A DNA stretch of 61,703 bases, from assembly GCA_029210725.1 (NCBI GenBank), contig JARGFM010000019.1, positions 1 through 61,703 on the forward strand, in the 5' to 3' direction. Positions within the stretch are counted from its first letter, which is position 1. The number at the start of each line of letters is the position of its first letter. Source of the DNA: Bacteroidales bacterium (GTDB lineage: Bacteria > Bacteroidota > Bacteroidia > Bacteroidales > GCA-2748055). Shown here one piece after another: positions 37,301 to 44,872 of this stretch. The notes under the pieces are model-generated. The model was not told the origin of the DNA and ran no database searches. It worked only from the letters and a program-made list of their open reading frames with translations. A program made the position numbers and the translations under genes.

Positions 37301-40300
37301 AGCTTTTTTTTAACCTGGGGAATATTTCTGAGGATGTATTGAAGGACTCCCGAAAGGTCTTTGAGAACGGACTGCCTACCTCGGAAGTGGTTGAGAAAGT
37401 GGATACCACAGTCTGGGGCCGGGTACCCCTTACGCAATCGATGGTGCCGGGTTTCAGTGCGGGCGATGAAACCCGCAAGTATCAGGATGTGGGTCTGGAC
37501 GGTCTCTCTTCGAAATACTCCGACGATGAGGTTGCCTTATTTTCGAAGGAACCGGATGATTTTTTGAATCAGATTGAAGCACGCTTCAATAGCGGATTAT
37601 TAAGCGCTGAAGCCAGAGATGCCCTCTTCCAGGACCCCTCGTCGGACGATTACATGTATTACAGGAGCTCGCTTCATGATGCAGCCAGGCTGGATATCCA
37701 GAGCCGCTACAAGAAGTATAACAACCATGAAGGGAACTCGCCCAGTGACCTGGATAACCAGGAGTCGTACCCCACTTCGGGAACCTCTCTTCCCGACATT
37801 GAGGATATCAACCGCGACAACACACTCAGTGAGGGAGAAAGTTACTATGCATACCGGGTCGATATCAACCGGAACGAGCTGGAGGTGGGGCGGAACCATA
37901 TCGTTGACAAGGTCGTGGATAAGGTCAACTATGAGAATGGGGAGAAGGCCGATGTAACCTGGTATCAGTTCCGGATTCCCATTTACGACTATGACCAGAT
38001 TGAAGGAGATATTTCCGATTTTAAAACCATCCGCTTCATGCGCATGTTTATGACCGGTTTTGAGGATACGACCTTTCTGCGCTTTGCAAAGCTGGATCTG
38101 GTGCGCGGGGAATGGCGACGTTACAAGCTTCCCCTGGCCCAGGGTGGTGAGGACTGGACCGGCGTGGAGCCTCCCCAGGGGGCCCTGGCTATATCGGCCG
38201 TGAATATTGAAGAGAATGCGGGTAAGGAGCCGGTCAACTATGTGCTGCCGCCCGGATTCACGCGTCAGATCGACCCCATGCAGCCTCAGCTCAGGCAGCT
38301 GAATGAACAGTCCATTGTCCTGAAGGTGAATGAGCTGGCCGATGGAGATGCCCGGGCCGCCTATAAAAATACTGAACTGGATATCAGGCAGTACCGGAAG
38401 ATCCGGATGGAGGCCCATGCGGAAGCCTTTCCGGGTGACGTGCTGGAGCACAATGAGCTGGTGGCCTTTATCAGGCTGGGGACCGACTATAAAAACAACT
38501 ATTATGAATACGAAGTTCCTCTAGAGCTAACCCCGCCGGGAAGGTATGATAATGACAGTGAAAGTGACCGCTTAATGGTATGGCCGGCGGTGAATAAGTT
38601 TGAGGTGGCCCTGGATCTGTTCACGGAGGTCAAACAGGCCAGGAACAGGGCCATGAGTGATCCGGAGAGCGAAGTGACCATCAGTTCGGTTTATTCAGAG
38701 ATAGACGAGAAGGGAAACCGGATCTCCGTAGCCGGGAATCCCAATATGAGCAGTATCCGGACCATCATGATCGGGATCCGGAATCCCAAGGCCGGGAATA
38801 ATCCCTATGGCCCGGACGATGGCTTACCCAAATCGGGTGAAATCTGGCTGAACGAGTTGCGACTGACCGATTTCAATGAGAGCGGCGGGTGGGCCGCCAA
38901 CGGCAGGGCCACCCTGAAACTGGCCGATTTTGGAAATGTCACCATTGCCGGGAACACAAGTCAGCCAGGCTTTGGAAGCATCGAACAGAAGGTCCAGGAA
39001 CGTCAGCGGGAGCAGGTCATTCAATACGATGTTTCCTCCAACCTCCAGATGGGGAAATTCTTTAAACAGGAGAGCGGGGTCAATATTCCGGTCTTTGCAA
39101 GCTACTCCAAGGCCATCGTGAATCCCGAATACAATCCTCTTGATCCTGACATTCCCCTCAAAGAGGCCATTGAGGAAGCGGAGACCAAGGCCGAGCGCGA
39201 TTCCATCATACGAAATGCCAGAGATTTGGTGGAACGTAAAGCTTTTGCTGTCACCAATGTGCGAATGAACAAGTCGGGTACCAAGAAGCACTTCTACAGT
39301 CTTTCCAACTGGTCCACTTCTTTCTCCATGAATGAAATGATCAGCCGGAACCCCAACCTCAACTATTACAATACCAGGAAGGTCAGGGGAAACATCAGTT
39401 ATAATTTTAATGAAAGGCCCAGGAATGTCCAGCCTTTTAAATCGGTTAAATGGATGAACTCGGAGTGGCTGAGACTGGTTAAGGATTTTAATTTCAATTA
39501 TACCCCTTCAAGGATTTCCTTCCGCACCGATATGGACCGTTACTACCTGGAGAAAGAGGTCAGGAACATCAACAATCCGGACTTTTACGTGGAACCCACC
39601 TTTAAGAAGGATTTCTACTGGAACCGCTTCTTTGATCTGAAATTTGACATCACCCGGAACCTCAGGTTCGACTTCTCCTCCACCCATAATGCCAGGATCG
39701 ATGAACCCGAGGGCCGCTGGAACTACGACTATGAATGGGATGCACTGCGCGACACTATCCTGGGTTTTGGACGGGCGACCAGCTATTTTCATCAGTTTAA
39801 TGCTTCCTATACCATCCCCATCAATAAGATACCGCTGCTGGACTGGACCTCGGCCAATGCACGCTATGGAGGGACCTATGGTTGGGACGTGGGTCCCATT
39901 ATCCCCGATGATCCGGTATATGGGCCCATCAACCTGGGCAATACCATCAAGAATTCCAATACCATTCAGTTGAACGGACAGCTGAATTTTGTGAACCTCT
40001 ACAATAAAATTCCCTTCCTGAAGGATATTAATGATAAATACCGCAATGCCCGGACCAGGGCCAGGGAGGCGGAGACCAGGGTAAAGACCCGCATTTTCAC
40101 CCAGGAGAATGTATACCTGAGGGAGGGGCGTCCCCGTTTTGTGGTGCATAATCTGAAAACGGAAGTGGTCTCGGTGGAGGTTTTTGACGAGAACAACCAG
40201 CCCGTGGAGGTCGAGAGTGAGATACTGAGCGGGACACGGATCAGGATTACCTCCGCCAGGGCCGTGCGCGATGCCCGGATCACGGTGACCGGAACCATTG

Positions 40301-41733
40301 AAAAAGGAGAAAGCCCCCTGATCTTTATGGCTGAATCGACCCTGAGGATCCTGATGAGTGTTCGCACCCTGAACCTGACTTACTCCAGAAGCGGGGGGAC
40401 CCTGCTTCCTGGCTACAATTACGGAATAGATAATTTTGGATTCGGAACCCATATGTCGGGTGGAACGATGGAGCCGGGCTGGGCGTTTATTACGGGCTGG
40501 CAGGAACGTGATTACGCCTATAACTCTTTTGGAAGGGGCGCACTTACCACCGACCAGAACCTCAATGAACCCTATGCCATGAACCATACGGAGCGCTTTA
40601 CCGCCAGGATGACCGTGGAACCCTTTAATGGATTGAAAATCGACTTAACTGCCAACCGGATGTATTCTTCCAATTTCACGGAATATTATTCCGCCAATCC
40701 GGATGGCTCGCTGCCCGCCGATTCGGCCCGTGGAAGAGTTTTCAGTGGAAACTTCAGCATGTCCTATATCTCCCTGGGAACAGCGTTTGAAAAGATCGAT
40801 GACAAGGTGGAGTCGTCCGAATCCTTCGGCCTTCTGAAGAATGAATACAGAAAGACGATCTCGCAGCGTCTGGGGAATGATTATTATGAACGTACCGGGG
40901 TGTTGTTGCCGCCCGACAGCAGTAACACAGAGTATGTGTCCGGGTACGGGCCGACCTCCCAGGAGGTTCTGATCCCGGCTTTCCTGGCCGCATACGGAGG
41001 GAAATCGCCAGGTCATATTACCACGAATGCCATTAAATCGATTTTGGAGATTTTGCCCAACTGGCAGGTGCGTTTCGACGGATTGGGTAAGATTGAGGCG
41101 CTGCAAAAGTATGTAAATTCCATCGTCATGAATCACTCTTACCGTTCCACCTACAGCGTAGGTTCCTTTATTAACAATCCTTTTTATGTGGCCGATACCA
41201 TTAGCGGGGTGCCTATTATGGTCGACCTGCAGGGGAACTTCATGGTCGAGCAAAATATCAATACGGTAAGCATCAACGAAAACTTCAGTCCCCTTTTCGA
41301 TATTAACCTGGATTGGAAAAACAGCCTGACCACCCGGGTGGAGTATAAGCGTTCCCGGACGGTGGCCATGAATATGTCCAATACCCAGGTCAATGAGGTG
41401 AATAGTGGAGAATTTATTGTCGGGGCCGGTTACAGGTTTAATGAGGTTCCTTTAATAATTAATCAGAAGGAATTTTCCAGCGATCTGAATATTCGTTTCG
41501 ATCTTTCCATGCGAAATAACCGGACGGTGATCCGGAAACTGGAAGACCTATCCGGAAGCGAGATCACGGCCGGGCAGACCATCTTCAGCCTGAAAGCCAG
41601 CGCCGATTATATGCTGAGTGATAAGTTTACCATCCGGGCCTTCTATGATCAGCGGCTTACAACCCCTTATATATCGAATAGTTATCCAAACGCCAACTAC
41701 AATGTGGGCTTCAGTATGACCTTTACTCTGTAG
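34363..41733 (+). CDS. sprA: SprA, giant outer-membrane translocon of the type IX secretion system
   Basis: 2456 residues, one of the largest known outer-membrane barrel proteins (the T9SS translocon, about 36 strands). The signal peptide (HIFLILIGFLLALGASAQD) is followed by SprA landmarks: 'YDPLTGKYVFTETIGSWNYRNPSQMTMEQYAAYDLKQQ', the repeated N-terminal motif 'QLSFIPPIQVGGEAFDKLFGSNVINIVPSGSAEL', and many Gly/aromatic-rich strands to the final 'SYPNANYNVGFSMTFTL'. It exports proteins such as the sorting-domain propeller at 11103. Start is GTG, overlapping the ruvA stop (TAGTG), so its translation is probably coupled to RuvA. Relatives are required for gliding or surface protein secretion. 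Confidence 0.95.
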   Translation: MNHRYNHIFLILIGFLLALGASAQDSTLHFPFSDKGSYPFSFSEQSSPLYLKNPSNINSRVVYDPLTGKYVFTETIGSWNYRNPSQMTMEQYAAYDLKQQVNDYWRLKASGSSLDQQLSFIPPIQVGGEAFDKLFGSNVINIVPSGSAELIFGFNLSKQDNPNINERLRSVPSFTFDEKIIMNVAGSIGDKMAMDISYNTEATFDFENQTKLEYSGKEDEIIKKIEGGNVNLPLPGSLISGSQSLFGLKTELQFGKMTVTSVFSQQRGESSVINVQGGSQLSEYSVTVDDYDANKHFFLSEYFRENYNQALSRLPIITSDVSITRIEVWVTNKTTNFEQSRNIVVVNDLAEPYPRYYDRDPGQTGSYPRNELNNAYVELTTTHSAIRDIKNVTSELEGAGLVLGTDFEKIENARLLSPREYTFNDKLGYISLNTALNTDEILAVAYEYTYRGQTFRVGELSESSGISAPSSLMMKLLKPTNFTPRSYTWDLMMKNVYALGAYQVNEDEFTLDVLYRDDKTGNAVNYLPGGDLDKTILIRLLNLDNMNSQRDPYPDGVFDFISGITISPSNGRVFFPLLEPFGSDLTKILTDSLDAEAAGEAIEKFVFQELYDSTKTKAQQIAEKNKFLIAGEYSSSSSSEIMLNAMNVPQGSVKVSAGGRELMEGADYTVDYMLGRVTIINQGILESGTPIRISLENQSLFNFQTKTLVGTHLDYRVTDKFNLGATAIHLTERPLTQKVNIGDEPISNTIWGLNGNYSTESQFLTTLVDKLPFLETKAPSTITIVGEFAQLIPGHSRAIEKEGNAYIDDFEGSETSIDLKQFSSWKLSSTPRGFFPEAELNNNRAYGYNRARLAWYHIDPLFVNPDSRTPDYIKANPDYMSSAYVYEVYEQDIFPNKEYQNGIPTRVSVLNLAYYPGERGPYNYDFERIGPEGNLLEPEERWGGIMREIYSSDFEKANVEFIEFWLMDPFAEMPNHSGGELFFNLGNISEDVLKDSRKVFENGLPTSEVVEKVDTTVWGRVPLTQSMVPGFSAGDETRKYQDVGLDGLSSKYSDDEVALFSKEPDDFLNQIEARFNSGLLSAEARDALFQDPSSDDYMYYRSSLHDAARLDIQSRYKKYNNHEGNSPSDLDNQESYPTSGTSLPDIEDINRDNTLSEGESYYAYRVDINRNELEVGRNHIVDKVVDKVNYENGEKADVTWYQFRIPIYDYDQIEGDISDFKTIRFMRMFMTGFEDTTFLRFAKLDLVRGEWRRYKLPLAQGGEDWTGVEPPQGALAISAVNIEENAGKEPVNYVLPPGFTRQIDPMQPQLRQLNEQSIVLKVNELADGDARAAYKNTELDIRQYRKIRMEAHAEAFPGDVLEHNELVAFIRLGTDYKNNYYEYEVPLELTPPGRYDNDSESDRLMVWPAVNKFEVALDLFTEVKQARNRAMSDPESEVTISSVYSEIDEKGNRISVAGNPNMSSIRTIMIGIRNPKAGNNPYGPDDGLPKSGEIWLNELRLTDFNESGGWAANGRATLKLADFGNVTIAGNTSQPGFGSIEQKVQERQREQVIQYDVSSNLQMGKFFKQESGVNIPVFASYSKAIVNPEYNPLDPDIPLKEAIEEAETKAERDSIIRNARDLVERKAFAVTNVRMNKSGTKKHFYSLSNWSTSFSMNEMISRNPNLNYYNTRKVRGNISYNFNERPRNVQPFKSVKWMNSEWLRLVKDFNFNYTPSRISFRTDMDRYYLEKEVRNINNPDFYVEPTFKKDFYWNRFFDLKFDITRNLRFDFSSTHNARIDEPEGRWNYDYEWDALRDTILGFGRATSYFHQFNASYTIPINKIPLLDWTSANARYGGTYGWDVGPIIPDDPVYGPINLGNTIKNSNTIQLNGQLNFVNLYNKIPFLKDINDKYRNARTRAREAETRVKTRIFTQENVYLREGRPRFVVHNLKTEVVSVEVFDENNQPVEVESEILSGTRIRITSARAVRDARITVTGTIEKGESPLIFMAESTLRILMSVRTLNLTYSRSGGTLLPGYNYGIDNFGFGTHMSGGTMEPGWAFITGWQERDYAYNSFGRGALTTDQNLNEPYAMNHTERFTARMTVEPFNGLKIDLTANRMYSSNFTEYYSANPDGSLPADSARGRVFSGNFSMSYISLGTAFEKIDDKVESSESFGLLKNEYRKTISQRLGNDYYERTGVLLPPDSSNTEYVSGYGPTSQEVLIPAFLAAYGGKSPGHITTNAIKSILEILPNWQVRFDGLGKIEALQKYVNSIVMNHSYRSTYSVGSFINNPFYVADTISGVPIMVDLQGNFMVEQNINTVSINENFSPLFDINLDWKNSLTTRVEYKRSRTVAMNMSNTQVNEVNSGEFIVGAGYRFNEVPLIINQKEFSSDLNIRFDLSMRNNRTVIRKLEDLSGSEITAGQTIFSLKASADYMLSDKFTIRAFYDQRLTTPYISNSYPNANYNVGFSMTFTL

Positions 41734-41786
41734 CCAGTTTGTTCAGATTATGATTTTAAGCAGCTAATAGTTCTTCAGGAATGTAT

Positions 41787-41794
41787 TACATTTG
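41787..41794 (+). promoter_or_regulatory. -7 element of the gcvH promoter
   Basis: TACATTTG matches TAnnTTTG, 22 bases before ATG 41816. A -33 box is not obvious. It would let gcvH be transcribed apart from sprA. Confidence 0.35.
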
Positions 41795-41815
41795 ACTTTT
41801 ATAACACTATTATTT

Positions 41816-42193
41816 ATGAGCGTACCAGATAATCTTAAGTACACCGCCGAGCACGAATGGGTGCGGGTGGAAGGTGATGAAATTGTGGTTGGAGTGACCG
41901 AATTTGCCCAGGGTGAACTCGGAGATGTGGTATTTATTGAGATTGAGACTGAGGGAGAGACCCTTTCGAGGGGAGAGACCTTTGGGACCATTGAAGCTGT
42001 AAAAACGGTTTCGGATCTTTATATACCTGTGGATGGAGAGGTGCTTGAAGTCAACCCGGCCCTGGAGGACACACCTGAACTTGTTAATTCAGAACCTTTT
42101 AAAGGGGGATGGATGATCCGGGTGAAGATAAGTGATCCTGCCCAGCTGGATGACTTATTGGATGCTGCTGCATACAGCGCCCTGATCGGGTAG
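41816..42193 (+). CDS. gcvH: Glycine cleavage system H protein
   Basis: Lipoyl carrier of the glycine cleavage complex, 125 residues. The lipoylated lysine is Lys63 in 'GTIEAVKTVSDLY', and the N-terminal 'LKYTAEHEWVRVEG' is standard. ATG 41816 is preferred over an upstream in-frame start because it gives the usual N-terminus. It follows sprA by about 80 bases, a neighbourhood seen in other Bacteroidota, though no functional link is known. GcvP and GcvT are not in the window. Confidence 0.95.
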   Translation: MSVPDNLKYTAEHEWVRVEGDEIVVGVTEFAQGELGDVVFIEIETEGETLSRGETFGTIEAVKTVSDLYIPVDGEVLEVNPALEDTPELVNSEPFKGGWMIRVKISDPAQLDDLLDAAAYSALIG

Positions 42194-42257
42194 GATCATT
42201 GACCCCGGATTTTCGGCAGGATTTTTGAGTTTGATCCGGTATCAGTCAACCCGTTTT

Positions 42258-42334
42258 ATGAAAAAAAATACAAGTGCTGCCGGGTTTCCTGCTACTCACC
42301 GGCTCCTGTTCAGCACCCGGGGTGTTGACACAGA
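42258..42334 (+). pseudogene. Possible remnant of a lipoprotein gene, frameshifted and cut off
   Basis: An ATG followed by a run of eight A is out of frame by one base with a very lipoprotein-like stretch (VLPGFLLLTGSCSAPGVLTQISPEV). With seven A it would read as Met-Lys-Lys-Ile-Gln joined to this signal peptide and a Cys for lipidation. Homology-like sequence then ends where pdxA begins on the other strand. I read it as a decayed gene start between gcvH and pdxA. A sequencing error in the A-run is an alternative for the frameshift, but not for the missing body of the gene. Confidence 0.35.
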
Positions 42335-43423
42335 TTAGCCCTGAAGTTCCAGGTCCTCGGGCGATTCATCCTTTCCTCCGTCTTTGGGCTGTCCGGCCAT
42401 CAATGGATTGGCAGAGATTTCTTTGTACAATTCCCTGTTACGTACCACATCCACAGCCAGATACAGGGCATTTCTGAAAGAGTCGGCCGAGGCTTCATTC
42501 TTTCCTGCCAGTTCGTAGGCGGTACCATGGGCCGGACTCGTCCGGACCACCGGCAAACCGGCGGTAAAATTCACCCCGCTGTCCATGCAAAGCGATTTAA
42601 AAGGTGCCAGTCCCTGGTCGTGGTACATGGCCAGTACTGCATCGAAACGCTTGAAGCGGCCAGCCCCGAAAAAACCATCTGCTGCATAGGGCCCGAATGC
42701 AGAAATGCCCTGCTTTTTGGCCTGGCTGATGGCCGGCCCGATCACCTGCTGCTCCTCACTGCCCAGCAGGCCGTCGTCCCCTGCATGGGGATTGAGCCCC
42801 AGGACAGCGATGCGGGGATTCCTGATGCCAAAGTCGACCAGCAGGGAGTGAGAAAGGATCTTTAGCTTGGCAATAAGCAGCTCTATCGTGAGCATCGGGC
42901 TTATGGCTGATATGGGGACATGTCCGCTTGCCAGTCCTACCTTTAAAAGATCACTGACCATGAGCATCATCACCTCCTCGGCATGAAAGCGGGCCTGCAG
43001 GTACTCGGTATGGCCTCTGTAGTTGAATTCAGAATGTTGTATATTCTGTTTGTTAACCGGTCCGGTGACCAGAGCATCAATTTTACCAGCCTCCAGCGCA
43101 TCTGTAGCTGCTTTCAGGGCCCTGAAAGAATCAAGCCCTGCACTTTCCGTGGATTTTCCCAGTTCCACACGTATGTTTTCATCCACACAGTTGATTATAT
43201 ACACCCTGTTTCCCCTTGCTTCGTCCGGTGAACTAATCCCGGTTGGGGAAAAGTTCTCAATACCCAGAGCTTTCTTATGATAGGCCGACACCTTGGGGGA
43301 GCCATAAATAATGGGAGTGCAGATATCGAGGATTCTGGTGTCCATCAGGGCTTTAATAATCACTTCATAACTGATGCCGTTGATGTCACCGTGGGATATC
43401 CCTATTTTAATTTTGTTTGTCAT
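42335..43423 (-). CDS. pdxA: 4-hydroxythreonine-4-phosphate dehydrogenase
   Basis: Oxidises 4-phosphohydroxy-L-threonine in pyridoxal phosphate synthesis. 'IGISHGDINGISYEVIIKAL', 'ALVTGPVNKQNI', the metal-binding 'FNYRGHTEYLQARF', 'VLGLNPHAGDDGLLGSEE' and 'DAVLAMYHDQGLAPFKSL' are all PdxA motifs. 362 residues is slightly long because of an acidic C-terminal tail (KDGGKDESPEDLELQG). It lies 12 bases downstream of the aminopeptidase gene on the same strand. Confidence 0.94.
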   Translation of the reverse strand: MTNKIKIGISHGDINGISYEVIIKALMDTRILDICTPIIYGSPKVSAYHKKALGIENFSPTGISSPDEARGNRVYIINCVDENIRVELGKSTESAGLDSFRALKAATDALEAGKIDALVTGPVNKQNIQHSEFNYRGHTEYLQARFHAEEVMMLMVSDLLKVGLASGHVPISAISPMLTIELLIAKLKILSHSLLVDFGIRNPRIAVLGLNPHAGDDGLLGSEEQQVIGPAISQAKKQGISAFGPYAADGFFGAGRFKRFDAVLAMYHDQGLAPFKSLCMDSGVNFTAGLPVVRTSPAHGTAYELAGKNEASADSFRNALYLAVDVVRNRELYKEISANPLMAGQPKDGGKDESPEDLELQG

Positions 43424-43435
43424 GGCACGCCTGGA

Positions 43436-44872
43436 TTAAAGGGACCGCATAAAAAAATAACGAAAAAGAAGCCGGACTCCTACCCCGCTGCCTCCTTTAC
43501 CCCTGTAGTTAAAAGGGACCTTATTGAATGAAGGTCCGGCAATATCCAGGTGTATAAAAGGATAATCGGTAAAATGCTCAAGAAATTTTCCTGCTGTGAT
43601 GGCTCCGGCGTATTTTCCTCCTATATTCTTCAGGTCCGCAATATCTGATTTTAACTGTTCCTTGTATTCGTCCCAGAAGGGGAACTCGGCTATCCGTTCG
43701 GAACTGTATTCGCCACACTCTTTCAGGAGTTCCATGATCTCACGGGAGGCATTGCCCATCCCTACAATCCCAAATTTGTCGATCGCCATATGTGCCGAAC
43801 CCGTCAGGGTGGAAAGCTCGATTACCAGCTCGGGGTCATACTGTTTGGCATAGCTGAGTGCATCGGCAAGCAGCATGCGCCCTTCCGCATCGGTATTCAG
43901 TACTTCCACGGTGCTTCCATCGTACATGGTAATTACATCACCGGGAACATAAGCATTGCCATCGGGTCTGTTATCGGTAGCAGGTACCAGTCCGACCACC
44001 CAGACAGGCAGTTTGTTTTTTGCCAGAGCATAAAATGCTCCTGCAACGGCAGCAGCCCCTCCCATGTCACATTTCATGTAGTCCATGGAGTCGTTTGTGG
44101 GTTTCAGGCTCAGTCCCCCGGTATCAAAAACCACCCCCTTCCCAACCACTACGATGGGGTGTTCATTTACCGCATTTTCCGGTTTCCAGGTCAGAATGGA
44201 GAAGGTTGGCGGATCCAGGCTCCCTTTATTGACGGCCAGAAGCCCGCCCATTTTTAATGTTTCGATTTTGCGTTTGTTGAACACTTCCACCGAAAAACCC
44301 GAAGCATCCCCCATCTTCTTAATCTCTTCAGACAGCTGTACGGCGCTCAGGTAGGAGAGTGGCTCATTCACCAGGTCGCGCGTAAAACAGACTGCCTGAA
44401 CCAGATTCTCCAGCTTAACCACCTGATCTTCACCTATACTTTCATCCTGGAGCCGCAATTCACCGAGTGTATATTTCCTGGACGGGTCTTTCGAAAGATA
44501 TTTCAGGAACTGGTAGTTGGTCAGAGCCAGGCCTTCGGCAAAAGCGATACACTCTTCCTGGTCCACACCTCCGTTGATTACGGTAAGAGTTGTTATCTCA
44601 TGATCGATCAGCAGGGGATGAATCTCAAATCCTGCCTTCCGCGCATTTTCGAGCCGGATACTTAAGGAGAGATTTCCCTTTTCCAGGCTCTGGTAACAAA
44701 TAAGGTGGTCCAGCCGGTTTATCAGGGCAGTATTCTTTACCCCTGCCAGGCGCTCCCTGATATAGGCTTTCTCCGCCGGGTCTGAAACTGCATCAAAACC
44801 GGGTGTTTCCTTTCTCACCAGGATCAACCGGCTGCCTTCAATTTCTCTGTTTTGATTCTTCTTAATCTGCAT
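43436..44872 (-). CDS. Leucyl aminopeptidase, M17 family
   Basis: A 478-residue cytosolic di-zinc peptidase. The C-terminal catalytic domain has the M17 signature NTDAEGRMLLADALSYA plus metal ligands in 'PIVVVGKGVVFDTGGLSLKP' and 'DYMKCDMGGAAAVAGAFYAL'. The N-terminal domain is the usual less conserved macro-like part. It overlaps the end of the histidine kinase gene by 11 bases and precedes pdxA, so the three may form one transcript. It is involved in peptide turnover; specificity is broad in this family. Confidence 0.93.
   Translation of the reverse strand: MQIKKNQNREIEGSRLILVRKETPGFDAVSDPAEKAYIRERLAGVKNTALINRLDHLICYQSLEKGNLSLSIRLENARKAGFEIHPLLIDHEITTLTVINGGVDQEECIAFAEGLALTNYQFLKYLSKDPSRKYTLGELRLQDESIGEDQVVKLENLVQAVCFTRDLVNEPLSYLSAVQLSEEIKKMGDASGFSVEVFNKRKIETLKMGGLLAVNKGSLDPPTFSILTWKPENAVNEHPIVVVGKGVVFDTGGLSLKPTNDSMDYMKCDMGGAAAVAGAFYALAKNKLPVWVVGLVPATDNRPDGNAYVPGDVITMYDGSTVEVLNTDAEGRMLLADALSYAKQYDPELVIELSTLTGSAHMAIDKFGIVGMGNASREIMELLKECGEYSSERIAEFPFWDEYKEQLKSDIADLKNIGGKYAGAITAGKFLEHFTDYPFIHLDIAGPSFNKVPFNYRGKGGSGVGVRLLFRYFFMRSL

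Noticed and set aside
35791-37437. Long open frame (548 codons) on the minus strand inside sprA
   Set aside because: It is antisense to an unmistakable SprA coding region, has no family-like motifs, and arises from the base composition of the codons opposite. Other long antisense frames in sprA and infB were rejected for the same reason.
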